From Glebionis coronaria (Eukaryota; Streptophyta; Magnoliopsida; Asterales; Asteraceae), in assembly GCA_025667525.1 (NCBI GenBank), contig CM046882.1, forward strand, positions 527,088,618 to 527,152,617: a stretch of DNA of 64,000 nt, given 5' to 3'. The position numbers and the translations under genes are program-made. Of the stretch, positions 1-10,584 are shown in pieces. Under the pieces are notes generated by a model, which did no database searches, was not told the DNA's origin, and was given only the letters and a program-made list of their open reading frames with translations. Position 1 is the stretch's first letter. Each line of letters begins with the position of its first letter.

Positions 1-316
1 TTCAGTCATGTCACGTCTATACCCTTTCAGCAGCATCATGTTCTAAATCAAGGACGAATAATCCTTCAGCTTATATGTCTTTTCAGCCTTCATGCTCTTT
101 CAGCATATGTGTCTTTTCAGTGTTTACCCTATCAGCTTGAATACCTTTATATTCGAGGACGAATTCTCCTTTTTAGAGGGGAAGAATTGTAAAACCCAGT
201 ACGGTCGTATCCTTAATTCGGGGACGAATTATTATTTTAGAGGGGAAGAATTGTAAAACCCAGTACGGTCGTATCCTTAATTCGGGGACGAATTATTATT
301 TTTAGAGGGGAAGAAT
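1..316 (+). mobile_element. 3' internal end of a Ty3/gypsy (chromovirus-like) element
   Basis: Non-coding tail of the internal region of a Ty3/gypsy retrotransposon whose 3' LTR follows. Visible features are recurring CTTTCAGC-type words and GAGGACGAATTCT followed by purine-rich GAGGGGAAGAA, the arrangement seen just before the 3' LTR of plant Tekay/Del-like elements. No coding sequence of this element lies in the window; pol would be to the left. The lineage is assigned from the terminal sequence only. Confidence 0.7.
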
Positions 317-326
317 TGTAAAACCC
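175..326 (+). repeat. Triplicated polypurine tract / LTR junction
   Basis: The polypurine tract and the first bases of the LTR (GAGGGGAAGAATTGTAAAACCC, shown here split as GAGGGGAAGAA + TTGTAAAACCC) occur three times; the TGTAAAACCC starts are near 188, 252 and 317, so the unit is 64-65 bp. Between copies lies ACGGTCGTATCC...GGGGACGAATT. The third copy continues into the full LTR, so 317 is taken as the LTR start. Confidence 0.85.
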
Positions 327-2877
327 GTATTTAATTTTTAGAATATTAAATAAGTGGTTTTGAGAACGTACAAATTAGTTTTAAATATATATATAGAAAC
401 TAGATTAACCTATAAATAGCTACTTTTTTAAAAAAAATTGAATGAAAACTTAGTATAGAAAAACAAAAAGGGGCGGTTTGGTTTCATTTGCAAAAGAAAA
501 AGAAATTTTGGGCCCAAGCCCATTGTAAAAAAAATAATAAACGGGACTTTAACCCTTCTTCCATATCAGTCGAATCAAAAAAAAAAATAATAACAACATA
601 AGTAAATTAGGGTTTGGCCGCCGGCTTAAAAAGAAAAGGAAGAGGGTTTTGTGTTCTTTTGAGTGTTCTTAATCCAAGATATCGTCTTTCCCTGAATCAT
701 CACAAGGTATAATCGATTCATTTTCTTTTTCTTGTCCGATTTTGGCTGTTGTAATAAAACCGAGCCTTAAGGGCCTAGGGTTGTTTCTCTGCTGCCCAGC
801 CGTGACCAATAAGTCACGGTGGTGTAGTGTTTGAGCCGGCCTAAAGGACAGAAACCCCAACCGCATGGGCTTAATAGATGACGGGCATCAGGGGTCGTTT
901 GGCTAAAAGGAAACCGAGCCTTAAGGGCCTCGGTACCCCCCTTTTTTTCTGTGAGCCATTTATGTCCAAGCCCAACCGAGACTTGGTGAACCACCAGTAG
1001 CAACCAAGAGTCGTAAAGACTCTTGGTGATGATGTTGTACGCTGCCCGTTAAAAAAAAGAGAAAAAAAAGAAAGAAACAAACCCATTCGGACTGTTTTAA
1101 CATAAGGGTGCGTTTGGCTTAATGAAATCAGTGAGAAACTTGATGTAAACAGTGGGATCATATAATAAATCAGTACCTAGAAGTTGGGATAGTAAATGAA
1201 GACTTTTATTTAAGTTTAGCGACGGTTTTTGTGACACAAATTCTGTCGCAGAAAGTTCTTTAGACAGTTTTTGAAATTCAGTTTTAGTGACACTTTTTAG
1301 TGACCCAGATTTCTGTCACTAATTTAAATAGACAGATTTTAATAGATATTGTTTAATTGATTTAGTGCGCCGAGAAGGGGGTATCTCGGTAGGGTCGGGG
1401 CTTTTGATAAAAATAATAATAAAAAGGAAGATTTTAAATTATACCTTTATATTACATATGTTTTTTTTAAATGTTTAAAATTATATTTAAATAAATTAAA
1501 TTAAAATAGTTATAATATTTTTAAAAGGTATAATTTTATTATATGAATGAATTGTTTTAGAAACTTACTAATTAGAAACCTTATGTTTTAACGAGTGAAT
1601 TATTCTAGTACTAGATAACGTCAGAACACATTGTATAATAATTATTAGTAGGTCGTCAATATAATAGAAAGAATTATTATAAGTTCAGATTCATCAGTTA
1701 ATATACGTACAGAATTTCAGAAATATTATAAATAAATAAGAAGCCAATAAGATCAGTAAATTAAATAAAAGAATATCAATTTATTTATTCGCGTCCCTTA
1801 TTCTTGTAGCTCGCGTGAAATCGGAGTAGATCTTTCAGCTTTCGCTCTTATTTCATTACTGGACACGAGGTACGGATTTCCGTCCTTTCAGTAAGGACTT
1901 CCTTCCTATGCATGATTAGGATTCCCCGTTTTCAGCCAAATGTTTTTCCCCAGTATATGTTTAAGTTTATCAGTAATCATATTAATAACTAAATAAATTG
2001 CCTGAGCATTATATACAAGCACGACCAGTTTATGTACTAGTTACGGAGGTACCGTAACCACGGCACTAGAGGCACCGGTGTCGTGACTCACATGCAGGAG
2101 AGTGATATCCTGCATCGTCCCACTCAGCTCAGCTTGGCCATTTTATCAGTATTATTAGTGGGGCGTATGGATGCATCCTAGGCTTATAAGTGTTTCATGT
2201 TATCAGGGTGAATGTGGTGTGTGCTCTACATCCTTCACATTGGAGCTGATCCCTCCACCCAGCACAGTTATTTAGAGGTCACCCCTCTACAGCATGATGA
2301 GGTCACTCCTCCAGTTATTCATGCACGGTTGTTACAACACGTGACCTATATAAGCTCTGGCAAATTAAATACAGTAAATGCATGTTTTCAGATTTATCAG
2401 ATAACAGTTCAGCTTTATTATTTACAAATCAGACTTTACAGATTATGCACAGATTTCCGCTGCAACTTTACTTATCAGTCTTACAGCTCCAGTATTTTAC
2501 CATCTGTTTCATTTCAGTAGTTCCTTATCATGCTTTATATCCGTTCACTGAGCGTTATGCTCAGCCGTAGTCCCCTTTCATGTTCTAACGGCAGGTACCC
2601 CAGGACGCTCTTAGGATTCTGAGAGCATGTGCATTTGGATGGAAGCTACCCATACTTCTTACTTGATGCATTTTTTACATTATTCTGCTTATTTGGACAT
2701 TGTTTAGTCCTTTCCTTCAGTATTTTATTTTTCATGTTTTGAGCTTAGATTGGATTACCGATGTTTGATTCCGGTATTTCCGTTATGGTCATTTAATGTT
2801 TTAGGACATTTACCTTATGCTTTGATGACACGCCATAAATACACGTAACGGTCCACTTATCCAAGTGGGGTGTTACA
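317..2877 (+). mobile_element. 3' LTR of Ty3/gypsy element (2.56 kb)
   Basis: Begins TGTAAAACCC after the polypurine tract and ends GGGTGTTACA, so it has TG...CA ends. The right end abuts, in frame, a copia polyprotein whose 5' part is missing. This shows that the gypsy element inserted into a copia pol gene; bases 2878-2882 (CTACT) are the expected target duplication. The LTR carries no credible ORF. A 20-bp stretch around AACCGAGCCTTAAGGGCCT occurs twice, near 760 and 912. The 5' LTR is outside the window, so a solo LTR with an internal remnant cannot be excluded. Confidence 0.8.
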
Positions 2878-4568
2878 CTACTACTCAAATCATTGGAGAT
2901 CCTGGTTCTACTGTCAAGACACGCATAATGCATAAGAAGGCCTCGTCTGATTATCATGCTCTTGTGAGCTATATTGAAGATCAAAAGCGTAATAATCATA
3001 CGGACTTTCAACACTGGTTGTTTGCTTGTTTTCTTTCACAGGTGGAACCTAGATCAGTCACTCATGCTCTTGAGGATCAAAGTTGGGTGGAGGCTATGCA
3101 GGAGGAATTGCAACAATTCTTGTTTCAGAATGTTTGGATTCTAGTTGACTTACCAGATGGAAAGACAATAATCAATACCAAATGGATTCTCAAGAACAAG
3201 AAAGATGCACGGGGAATTGTAGTAAGGAATAAAGCGAAGCTTGTCGCACAGGGCCACACTCAAATTGAGGGCATTGAGTACACTGAAGTTTTTGCTCCGG
3301 TTGCTAGGATTGAGGCTATTCGTCTGTTTTTGGCTTTTGTTTCTTATGTGGGCTTTACAGTTTTTCAGATGGATGTCAAGAGTGCATTTCTCTATGGCAA
3401 GATTGATGAGGAAGTTTATGTCACTCAACCTAAGGGCTTTGTAGATCCACTTCATCCCAAGAAAGTTTACAAGGTGGTCAAGGCTCTTTATGGACTACAT
3501 CAGGCTCCTAGAGCTTGGTATGAGCGTCTCTCAACTTTCTTGTTAAAGAATGGCTATAGAAGAGGTACAATTGATAAAACACTATTTCTTAAGAGGAACA
3601 CCAAGGACATTATCCTTGTTCAGGTTTATGTGGACGATATTATCTTTGGTTCTACTAAGAAGGAATGGTGTGATGAGTTTGAACAACTGATGAAAGGCGA
3701 ATTTCAGATGAGTGCTATGGGAGAGCTTTCCTTCTTCCTTGGTCTTCAAGTCAAGCAACAGTCGGATGGGATCTTCGTAAGTCAAGATAAATATGTTCAT
3801 GAGATCCTTCAGAAGTTTGACATGGATCCTCTTAGACCAGCAGCAACACCTTATGAAGTTTCTAAAGTCAAACTCAAGAATGAGCTAGATCCTCCGATAA
3901 ATGTTCACATGTACAGGTCTATGATTGGCTCACTCATGTATTTGACTGCATCACGTCCGGATATCATGTTTGCAGTAAGTGCTTGTTCTAGACATCAGGT
4001 GGATCCAACGGTTTCTAACTTGAATGCCGTCAAGAAGATTTTCAAGTACATCAAGGCTCAACCCAAGCTTGGCTTGTGGTATCCTAAAGAATCACCTTTT
4101 GTTCTTGAAGCATATAGTGATAGTGACTATGCAGGTGCTAATAATGACAGAAAATCTACTACTGGTGGTTGTCAATTTTTGGGTCGAAGACTTATTTCAT
4201 GGCAATGCAAGAAACAGAAGATCATAGCTACTTCTTCAACAGAAACTGAATACGTTGCTGCTGCTAGCTGTTGTGGGAAAGTTTTGTGGATCCAAAATCA
4301 GATGCTGGATTATGGGTTCAATTTTATGAACACCAAAATTTTCATTGACAACCAAAGCACTATCGGCATTGTGAAGAATCCTGTTTTTCATCAGCGTACA
4401 AAACATATTGAAATTCGGCACCATTTTATACGGGATGCCAATGAGAAGAAGGTGATACAGGTTCTTAAAGTTCATACGGATGATAATGTTGCTGATTTGT
4501 TGACAAAAGCCTTTGATGGTCCTCGGTTCAACCACTTGGTGGTTCACATTGGGATGGTCAATCCTTGA
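2878..4568 (+). pseudogene. copia-1 (SIRE-type) pol fragment: reverse transcriptase and RNase H
   Basis: C-terminal part of a Ty1/copia polyprotein, open for about 560 codons to the stop at 4566-4568. Order: the linker IIGDPGS before RT; RT starting near SWVEAMQEEL and AKLVAQGHTQ; the catalytic YVDDIIFG box near 3625-3650; then RNase H with SDSDYAG near 4115, STETEYVAA near 4235 and the C-terminal DLLTKAFDG near 4490. It would reverse-transcribe element RNA in cytoplasmic particles. Gag, protease and integrase were separated from it by the gypsy LTR ending at 2877. The reading frame itself has no internal stop, so this part of copia-1 decayed little before or after the insertion. Confidence 0.92.
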
Positions 4569-4576
4569 GACCTAGG

Positions 4577-4592
4577 ATTGAGGGGAGGCTTA
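4577..4592 (+). other. Polypurine-tract-like sequence directly after copia-1 pol
   Basis: GATTGAGGGGAGGCTT lies 9 bases after the pol stop and resembles the polypurine tract before the 3' LTR at 6671-6687 (TTTAGGGGAGGAT). It may be an internal, second plus-strand priming site or the site of an ancestral LTR before the extra ORF was added. Inferred from purine content alone. Confidence 0.4.
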
Positions 4593-4649
4593 GTGTACAT
4601 ATTTATTTGCACAGTCTAACATATTGGTAGATTTTAACAACATATTGAA

Positions 4650-4905
4650 TGGGTTCTGGTGGTGTATGTTACTCCTAGTGGAGGTTTTTGCTCACTTCTG
4701 ATGGTTGTCTTCCTTCATGACTGGCTTCTAGTCCTTATTGGTTAGCTTCTAGTCGTTCTTGGTTGGCTTCTAGTGGATAAAAATCCTTCTTTGTCAGGTG
4801 ATGGTTGACTTCTGGTGTTGGTTTGGGACACTGTTCACTTTGTTGACTTCTGTTGACCATATTCTGCTTCTAGTGTTGACCATTGTGTGCTTTGACTTTT
4901 AGTCA
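4650..4905 (+). repeat. copia-1 spacer with repeated CTTCTAGT word
   Basis: Non-coding spacer between pol and the extra ORF. CTTCT[A/G]GT-like words begin at 4653, 4672, 4695, 4725, 4746, 4767, 4786, 4809, 4847, 4867 and 4896. Steps of exactly 21 (4725-4746-4767) and 42 (4653-4695, 4767-4809) occur, usually with TTGGTTGG or TTGACC between words. Related TCCTGGTCCTAG words occur in its LTR near 6745 and 6779. Confidence 0.6.
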
Positions 4906-4935
4906 ACGTATGCAAATTCTGATCCTGTTGATCCT

Positions 4936-5706
4936 TTGGATGGGCAAACTATTGATTCTACTTCTACTGCTCCCACTCCTGCTGCCCAGATAAAGGTAAA
5001 GGTTGAACCCTCGCCTAGTGATCCCACTCCTCGCCGTTCCATTCGCAAGCAATTGGCTAGACGTGCTAGACGCGGCAAGTCTGTTCCCTATGAGAAGCGT
5101 GCTCCCGAAAATCTTATTGATGCAGCTTCCGATAGTGACTCCGACTTGCCATTGGGTAATGGATCTATTACAGGTTGGACGGTTACGCCTTCCACGACTC
5201 TACCTGGTACTGTCTCTCATCGGATTACTCTTAGCGATGGTTCTGTTCGGTTTGCTTCGGGTTTGCAAGGTATTTTGTCCTGGGCGGATCGTAAAGATCT
5301 TATGGCTTTATATGGGTTTGTGGATGCTGGTATGCCTGTTCATCCTAATGATGTGCCCTCCTGGCCTGGTCTGTGAGTATGGGCTGATTTGAAGATAATG
5401 CTTGATGCCCCTCCCCATGCTCCTGTTTCTGGTGTCTGGAAGGATCAGCCACAATGGGTTATTCAGCGATGGAAGTTATATGCTGGTTGTGGTGTGCATG
5501 TGTTAGAGTTGGAGTCTGGTCTTATGGTGTTCATGCTCACGGATTTGGATTATCCGTTGACGATTGCTTCGATGGAGGCCATGCTTGCTTGTCACTTGCA
5601 GATTTCTAATGCCCCTTCCGGGAATGAGTCTTCTATGGCAACTACACTGGTGGAAGGGATCCAAGCTCGTTTGCAAGCTGATAAGGTGGCTGCTTCTGGT
5701 CTGTGA
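4936..5706 (+). pseudogene. copia-1 extra 3' ORF (aORF), one in-frame stop
   Basis: Extra ORF between pol and the 3' LTR, in the position of the additional sense ORF of SIRE-lineage elements. It has a basic, serine-rich N-terminal half (RRSIRKQLARRARRGKS, then SDSDSDLP). The C-terminal domain contains DRKDLMALYGFVDAG, then WADLKIMLDAP, VWKDQ, WKLYAGCGVHVL and DLDYPL. The same order (REDL, VWKD, W+L, GVYHL) is seen in the aORF of copia-2, so the domain is shared. One stop at 5374-5376 splits it; the frame is otherwise continuous from 4936. No ATG in good context is certain; the first codon used is near the start of the open frame. Function is unknown; it has been discussed as envelope-like in this lineage, which nothing here proves. 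Confidence 0.6.
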
Positions 5707-6687
5707 TATGGTTGGTTTGTAAGTTTTTATGTTTTGTGTTTTTGATCATTTGTTAATACTGCAATTCTTTTCACCAATATGTATAGTGATTGGTGATTTT
5801 CATTCATTATAGTTTTAAAAAAAAGAAAAAGAAAAAAAAAATACTTTTTATATAATATCTGCTTATACTTTAAACAAATCATGGCTTTTACACTTGTAAA
5901 TAATATACCATCTGTTAATTCACACTTTGGGTTCCTGTTGCTGATTCACACTTGCGCTGGTTGGTTGTTTCATCTGGTGTTGGACTTGGTCCTCACAACA
6001 AATGGTCCTCAACTCACCATGTCTATTCCACAAGAAAGAGTTGATTCACCTTGAGGGTACGGCTCCTGGTGTGATTCTCAAATCCGTTGATGGTTGCCAG
6101 GTTACCCAAAACTGGATGGTTTTCACTTGCCATGGTCCTAGACTGAAAAGTGGCTAATCCAAGGGGGTACGGATCTTGGTAAAGATTTTATCAAATCCGT
6201 TGATAGCTGTAATAGCTTGCTTAAAGCTATAGGGTTTTCAACTCACCGATGCTTCATTGCTAAGAGTTGGCGAGTCCAGAAGGGTATGACTTCTGGTAAA
6301 GACATATCAAATCCGTTGACGGCTGTGATGGTTTGCCTAAAATCATCAGGGTACCCCCTCTCACCATTGATTCACGTTCTAAGAGTTGGGGTGGGTTCTG
6401 GTCTCCCAGGGTGATGCTTATTCCACTAGAAAGACTGGCTAGCCCAAGAGTGAGCAGCTACTTGGTAAAGGCTCATCAAATCTGCTCATGTTGCTGTAAA
6501 GATTCAATACGATGCTGATTTGTTTCAAGCTTTGGAGAAGCTTCTAGTGTTCCATGTTGCGGCAATTCTTATGTTTCTTATCTTGCTGATGCTGCTGTTT
6601 CTTTTGCTGTTTCAATCCTCAAGCTTTATTGCACGTTTTACCAGGAAACTTGAACTTAACAGGTCAAATTCAAGTTTAGGGGAGGAT
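5707..6687 (+). repeat. copia-1 3' non-coding region with ~115-bp tandem repeat
   Basis: No coding sequence. From about 5990 to 6500 a unit of roughly 115 bp repeats three to four times. Anchors CAAATCCGTTGA start at 6079, 6192 and 6308, with a weaker fourth (CAAATCTGCTCA) at 6477. Each unit also holds AAGAGTTG, a GGTA(C/T)GRCT...TTGGT/CTGGTAAAG segment and CTCACC. The polypurine tract TTTAGGGGAGGA (6675-6686) ends the region. Confidence 0.7.
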
Positions 6688-7151
6688 TGTTAGGACCATT
6701 GGAATAGTTAATTATAGTAGGTAGACTAGGAGGTATGTAGTTCCTCCTGGTCCTAGTAGTAGTAGGAGCAAGTCGTGCTCCTGGTCCTAGTTAAAGTCAA
6801 ACTTTATTATTTATTTATTATTCTGTTAGGATATGCATGAGATATGTTAGGAAAGGATATGCATATCAGTTTTACACGTTTTTTTAATGATGTATTAGGG
6901 TTTCCTTGTAGTATAAAAGGAACCTTAGGCAGAAGGGTTAGACACACCTTCATCAAACGTAATTCTAGTCATTATCAATATTATAAATCCTTAGAAAGGA
7001 TCAAGTCTTTATAGTTATTCTGTTCTTCATTATAGTATTTGTATTCTGCATTTATATTGTGTATAGAGTCGCTCTGTGAATAGACTTGTGATTACAGAAG
7101 TCGTTCATCGTTCCTGACAGGCTGCAAGATCCACATCTAGTGGACCCAACA
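6688..7151 (+). mobile_element. 3' LTR of copia-1 (464 bp)
   Basis: Starts TGTTAGGACC after the polypurine tract TTTAGGGGAGGAT and ends GGACCCAACA. It carries a TATA box (TATAAAA, 6912-6918). The base after its end begins a sequence identical in register to copia-2 LTR position 188 onward, which places copia-1 inside the copia-2 5' LTR. CAATG (7152-7156) is the predicted target duplication. Confidence 0.88.
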
Positions 7152-7458
7152 CAATGTATTTCTTATGTTTATCTTTACCTAAAATAGCTGATACGTAGAC
7201 TCTTGTACAAGGTTCCTTAATCTATAAAAGGAGACCTTTAGGTTTTAGTTCAATGTATGTTTTACACTTTCATTGTACGCAAGTTCGATTAATCAATCAA
7301 AGTGAAAGTTTGGTTTATTCTGTTTGTGTGTTCTTGTTCTAAGTATTAATTCCGCATAATACTTAGATTGTTTCATATACAACAAAGTTTCTCTAAGTGT
7401 TTAACTTGATTCATTCTCGTTTACACAAAGCTAAATCGATCTAAGTTTGGGATCAACA
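7152..7458 (+). mobile_element. 5' LTR of copia-2, right 307 bp only
   Basis: Matches 18447-18753 over 307 bp without a gap and with about three differences (near 1%). It ends GGGATCAACA, followed by the primer binding site. The first 187 bp (equivalent to 18260-18446) are absent here and should lie left of copia-1, outside the window. It contains a TATA box (TATAAAAGG) near 7225. Confidence 0.9.
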
Positions 7459-7460
7459 AG

Positions 7461-7472
7461 TGGTATCAGAGC
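7461..7472 (+). other. Primer binding site of copia-2
   Basis: TGGTATCAGAGC, complementary to the 3' end of initiator tRNA-Met, two bases after the LTR end. This is the standard minus-strand primer site of plant copia elements. Confidence 0.92.
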
Positions 7473-7567
7473 TTGTTGAAGAACTTTGATCTAAAGAACA
7501 CAAAACCCTAAAAACCCTAAATCGCCAAAAACCCTAGTTTTTCAAGAAACCCTAAAAACCAGACAAT

Positions 7568-9015
7568 ATGTCTACTCCAGAGTTGACCTCCTCCTCAAGC
7601 CATAACCTAAAAATCCCCATGCTAGACCTTGACAACTTTGAGCTATGGAAATTCAATTTTGAGCAGTACCTTCAAATCCATGACAACACCCTATGGGAAA
7701 TTATTGAATATGGAAACACATTCGATAAGGCTGCCAAGATTCAAGCTGCTATTACTTTAAGATCAACTCCAGGCTCAAGTGAAGCGGATCTAAAAGAACA
7801 ACCTACAGATGGGAGAGCTGTCTCAACTGAGGACATTGCAAAGAGAAGGAACGACATGAAAACTCTAAACATTCTCAAACTTTCTTTGGGACCAGCAAAT
7901 CAGCACAAGTACAGAGGTTTGAGTCTGCCAAAGAGCTTTGGGCAACTCTTCAAGTCACTTATGGTGGTAATGATGATACTGCCTCAGAGAAAAAGAAGCA
8001 ACTCTTGCATGAGTATGCTGTGTTCAAAGCTCTTCCCAATGAAAAGCTAAGTGGGGTGAGAAGCAGACTTCTTGACATCACAAGCAAATTGTCATTTATG
8101 GGAACAGTGCATGATGATGCTGATATCATTACCCCTTTCCTTAAAAGTCTTGGTGAAGCATGGAAGATTGAAGCAAGGTCTATAATTGCTACTAATGCTC
8201 ATAAAAGTTCCACTTTTGATGACGTCTACAATAAACTGAAGATTCTAGAGAATGAAATCCTTTTGGATCAAGGAAGCAAATCTACCAATGGAAACATGGC
8301 CTTCTTCTCACATAGTGAAGGTCAATTTCATCAAAGGGAGTCATACGTGCACCCTATTACTGGATCACCTTGTGTCAACGTTGGATCAAGCTTTGTCAGC
8401 GCCCCACATTCAGACGCTGACACATACAATGTTGACTCACCAAGGATTAGGCCTGCTGGTATTGATCTAGATAAAGTGTGTGCATACATTGATTCATTGC
8501 CCAATGGTTCAGTGGTTACATATGAGGACCTTGAGCAAATTAGTGATGAGCATTTGGAGGAGATGGACATAAAGTGGAATATGGCACTTGCAAGCATAAG
8601 GGCCAATAGATGGAATAGGCGATTTAGGAAGAAGATGACCTTTAATGCTAAAGACACTGCTGGGTTTGATAAATCCAAGGTTGAGTGTTACAATTGCCAT
8701 AGAATGGGTCACTTTATGAGAGAGTGTAGATCTCTAAGAAGATCTGATGCTGGAAAGCCTTCAATCCAAATCATCAAGGTTGAAGATACAAAAGCTATGG
8801 TTGCCATGCAAGAGATTGATGGTGTTGGCTGGGACTGGAGCTTTTTTGCCAAAGATGTGGAAGAGAACAAGGCCTTGATTGCAGAGAAGGAAGAAGAAGA
8901 GCATGTTCACTATGCTCTCACGGCACATTCTTCATCTTCATCAGATAATGAGGTATATGATGATGCATTTTATAGTAAAGGTTGTCGTTTAAACACTAAA
9001 AAACTTAACAAATAA
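7568..9015 (+). pseudogene. copia-2 gag (nucleocapsid part), frameshifted
   Basis: Gag of a SIRE-type element. The ATG at 7568 follows 95 nt after the primer site, with CCCTAAA-rich leader between. The N-terminal domain (LDLDNFELWKFNFEQYL) and capsid core (SLLDITSKLSFMG, FLKSLGEAWKIEARSI) are in two frames: the first frame is lost near 7915 and the second, usable from there, stops at 9013-9015. A CCHC zinc knuckle CYNCHRMGHFMREC lies at about 8686-8727. An acidic serine-rich tail (SSSSSDNEVYDD) follows. Gag would package element RNA in cytoplasmic particles; this copy cannot make it without the frameshift being bypassed. Confidence 0.88.
8371..8440 (+). repeat. 21-nt word cluster A (copia-2 gag)
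   Basis: Core dinucleotide positions of RRCGYTGAYARG-like words: 8379, 8415 and 8430, with a weak one at 8391. Spacings 36 (21+15) and 15. In frame it reads NV-, DAD-, NVD-. Confidence 0.5.
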
Positions 9016-10363
9016 ATTTAAAGTTAAAATCAGATATTTTTGATGAAAAATGCAAGTTATCTAACTATCAACTTGCACTTGTTCAAACTGAAAAGACTGT
9101 GGCTGAATATAAGAAAATGGAGCTTGACCTAAAAGATCAAATCAATGTTTTGACTCATGACCTCAATGCTAGTATTGACATTAGGGACATCTTTGAGAGA
9201 TCCAAAGGTGTAATACAAGTTAAATTAGATGAGGCCATTAAAAAAAGATAATGTAGATCTTAAAATTCAAAGATTTGATAAAGCTTCTCAAACCCTAGAA
9301 AAATGTGTTCGTGAACAAAGAGACTCTAGGGATATGACTGGGATTGGGATGAAAGAGTATGCTGGTGTTCCACCACCTGCTGGGAACTTGTATGGTGTCC
9401 TTAGAAAGGATTTGTCTTGGACTGGTATACCAGAACTCCAAGAAAAGGAATTTATTCCTCCACCAAGAGTTCTTACTCCAGTAGAGGAATATAAGCAGAA
9501 AGTGACTGATTTGGACCAATGGAAGAAAACCAATCCTACTTTGTTTGTTAAAGGCGGCATGCTTAGTGAAAGCCCAAATGAATCTACACCCATAAAAGTG
9601 ACCAAACCCACTACTGGAAAGACTGTTGACCTTGGCTTAAGCTTTGATAAAAAACCTAGTGTTAAATATACAGAAATGTATAGAAAACCTAGGTCACCAA
9701 AAAGTCAAGTTAGTGATAGTGGGACATGTTTCTTTTTATCTAGACCTAGAGTTATGTCTAGAAAAGCCTGTTATACATGGGAGTTTTTCACATTTGGCAT
9801 ATAAGTGTGTCAATGCTTCAAAAGTTAAAGCTGATAGAAAGTCAACCATGGTCAAACCCAGACCTTTTGTCCAGTAGAGTCCACAAGTTACTAGACCAGC
9901 TCCATTCTTTACTAAAAGGTCTAATACTTATGGACAAAGGCCTTTTGAAAAGACAAATACATGGTCTAACAAACAATGGGTTCCTGTGGCAAACCCTAGT
10001 TTTGGCGGTGACAAGTGCAATTTCGGTGTTGTCAAGAACAGTTTTAACGTTGACAGGAATGTTTCCAACGCTGTTAGACCAAGTAATAACAAATACTTAC
10101 AGCCAAAGGGAAAGGGGTCTAAAGCTTCTTCTAGCTTAACTTGGAGACCCAAACAAGACCAAAACCCTAATTCAGATGGGATTTCTATGACATGTAACAG
10201 ATTTCATTATATTTCAAAGGTCATAACTAAACCAGTTGGGGTTAACTGGGTGTTCAATCCAAAAAGGGATGAACAAGGGGTTGTTATAAGGACTAAGTCT
10301 GTTCTTGTTGCACAACCAAATGAATCCAAGTCTGCTCAGGCTTGGGTTCCCAAAGAAAACTAA
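9016..10363 (+). pseudogene. copia-2 gag C-terminal extension, broken
   Basis: Continuation of the long SIRE-type Gag. A lysine/glutamate-rich coiled-coil-like stretch at 9020-9290 (LKSDIFDEKC, LDLKDQINVLTHDLNAS) changes frame near 9235. It continues to 9804 (GVPPPAGNLYGVLRKDLSWTG) and again changes frame; the segment 9986-10363 ends in a glycine/asparagine-rich linker holding one of the 21-nt repeat clusters. At least three frame breaks are seen. SIRE elements are known for an unusually long Gag, consistent with this. Confidence 0.75.
10001..10078 (+). repeat. 21-nt word cluster B (copia-2 gag tail)
   Basis: Cores at 10006, 10027, 10048 and 10069, all exactly 21 apart. In frame it encodes GGDK, GVVK, NVDR and NAVR at seven-residue steps. 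Confidence 0.8.
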
Positions 10364-10380
10364 TTTGTTTTCTTTATGTG

Positions 10381-10584
10381 CAGGGCATTCAAAAGCAGGT
10401 AAATGATCATGGCTATTGGGATAGTGGACGCTTTAGGCACATGACGGGGAAGGAATATTATTTGACAAACTTTATCCCCATTAAAGATGGGGACAAAGTG
10501 TACTTTGGAGGAGGATATGGAACTATTATTGGTAAAGGCACTCTTATCACCAATAATTTGCGTTTTGAAAACTTTTTCTGGTAA
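10381..10584 (+). pseudogene. copia-2 protease segment
   Basis: Aspartic protease of the copia polyprotein. The active site appears as YWDSGRFRHMTG near 10414-10446 with the catalytic D-S-G intact. It is followed by FIPIKDGDKVYFGGG and GKGTLITNNLRFENF, the usual strands of the fold. The frame ends at 10582-10584, about 80 bases before the integrase frame opens, so a frameshift separates protease from integrase. Confidence 0.85.

Noticed and set aside
3150..3455. Minus-strand ORF opposite copia-1 RT
   Set aside because: No domain; a shadow of the RT frame.
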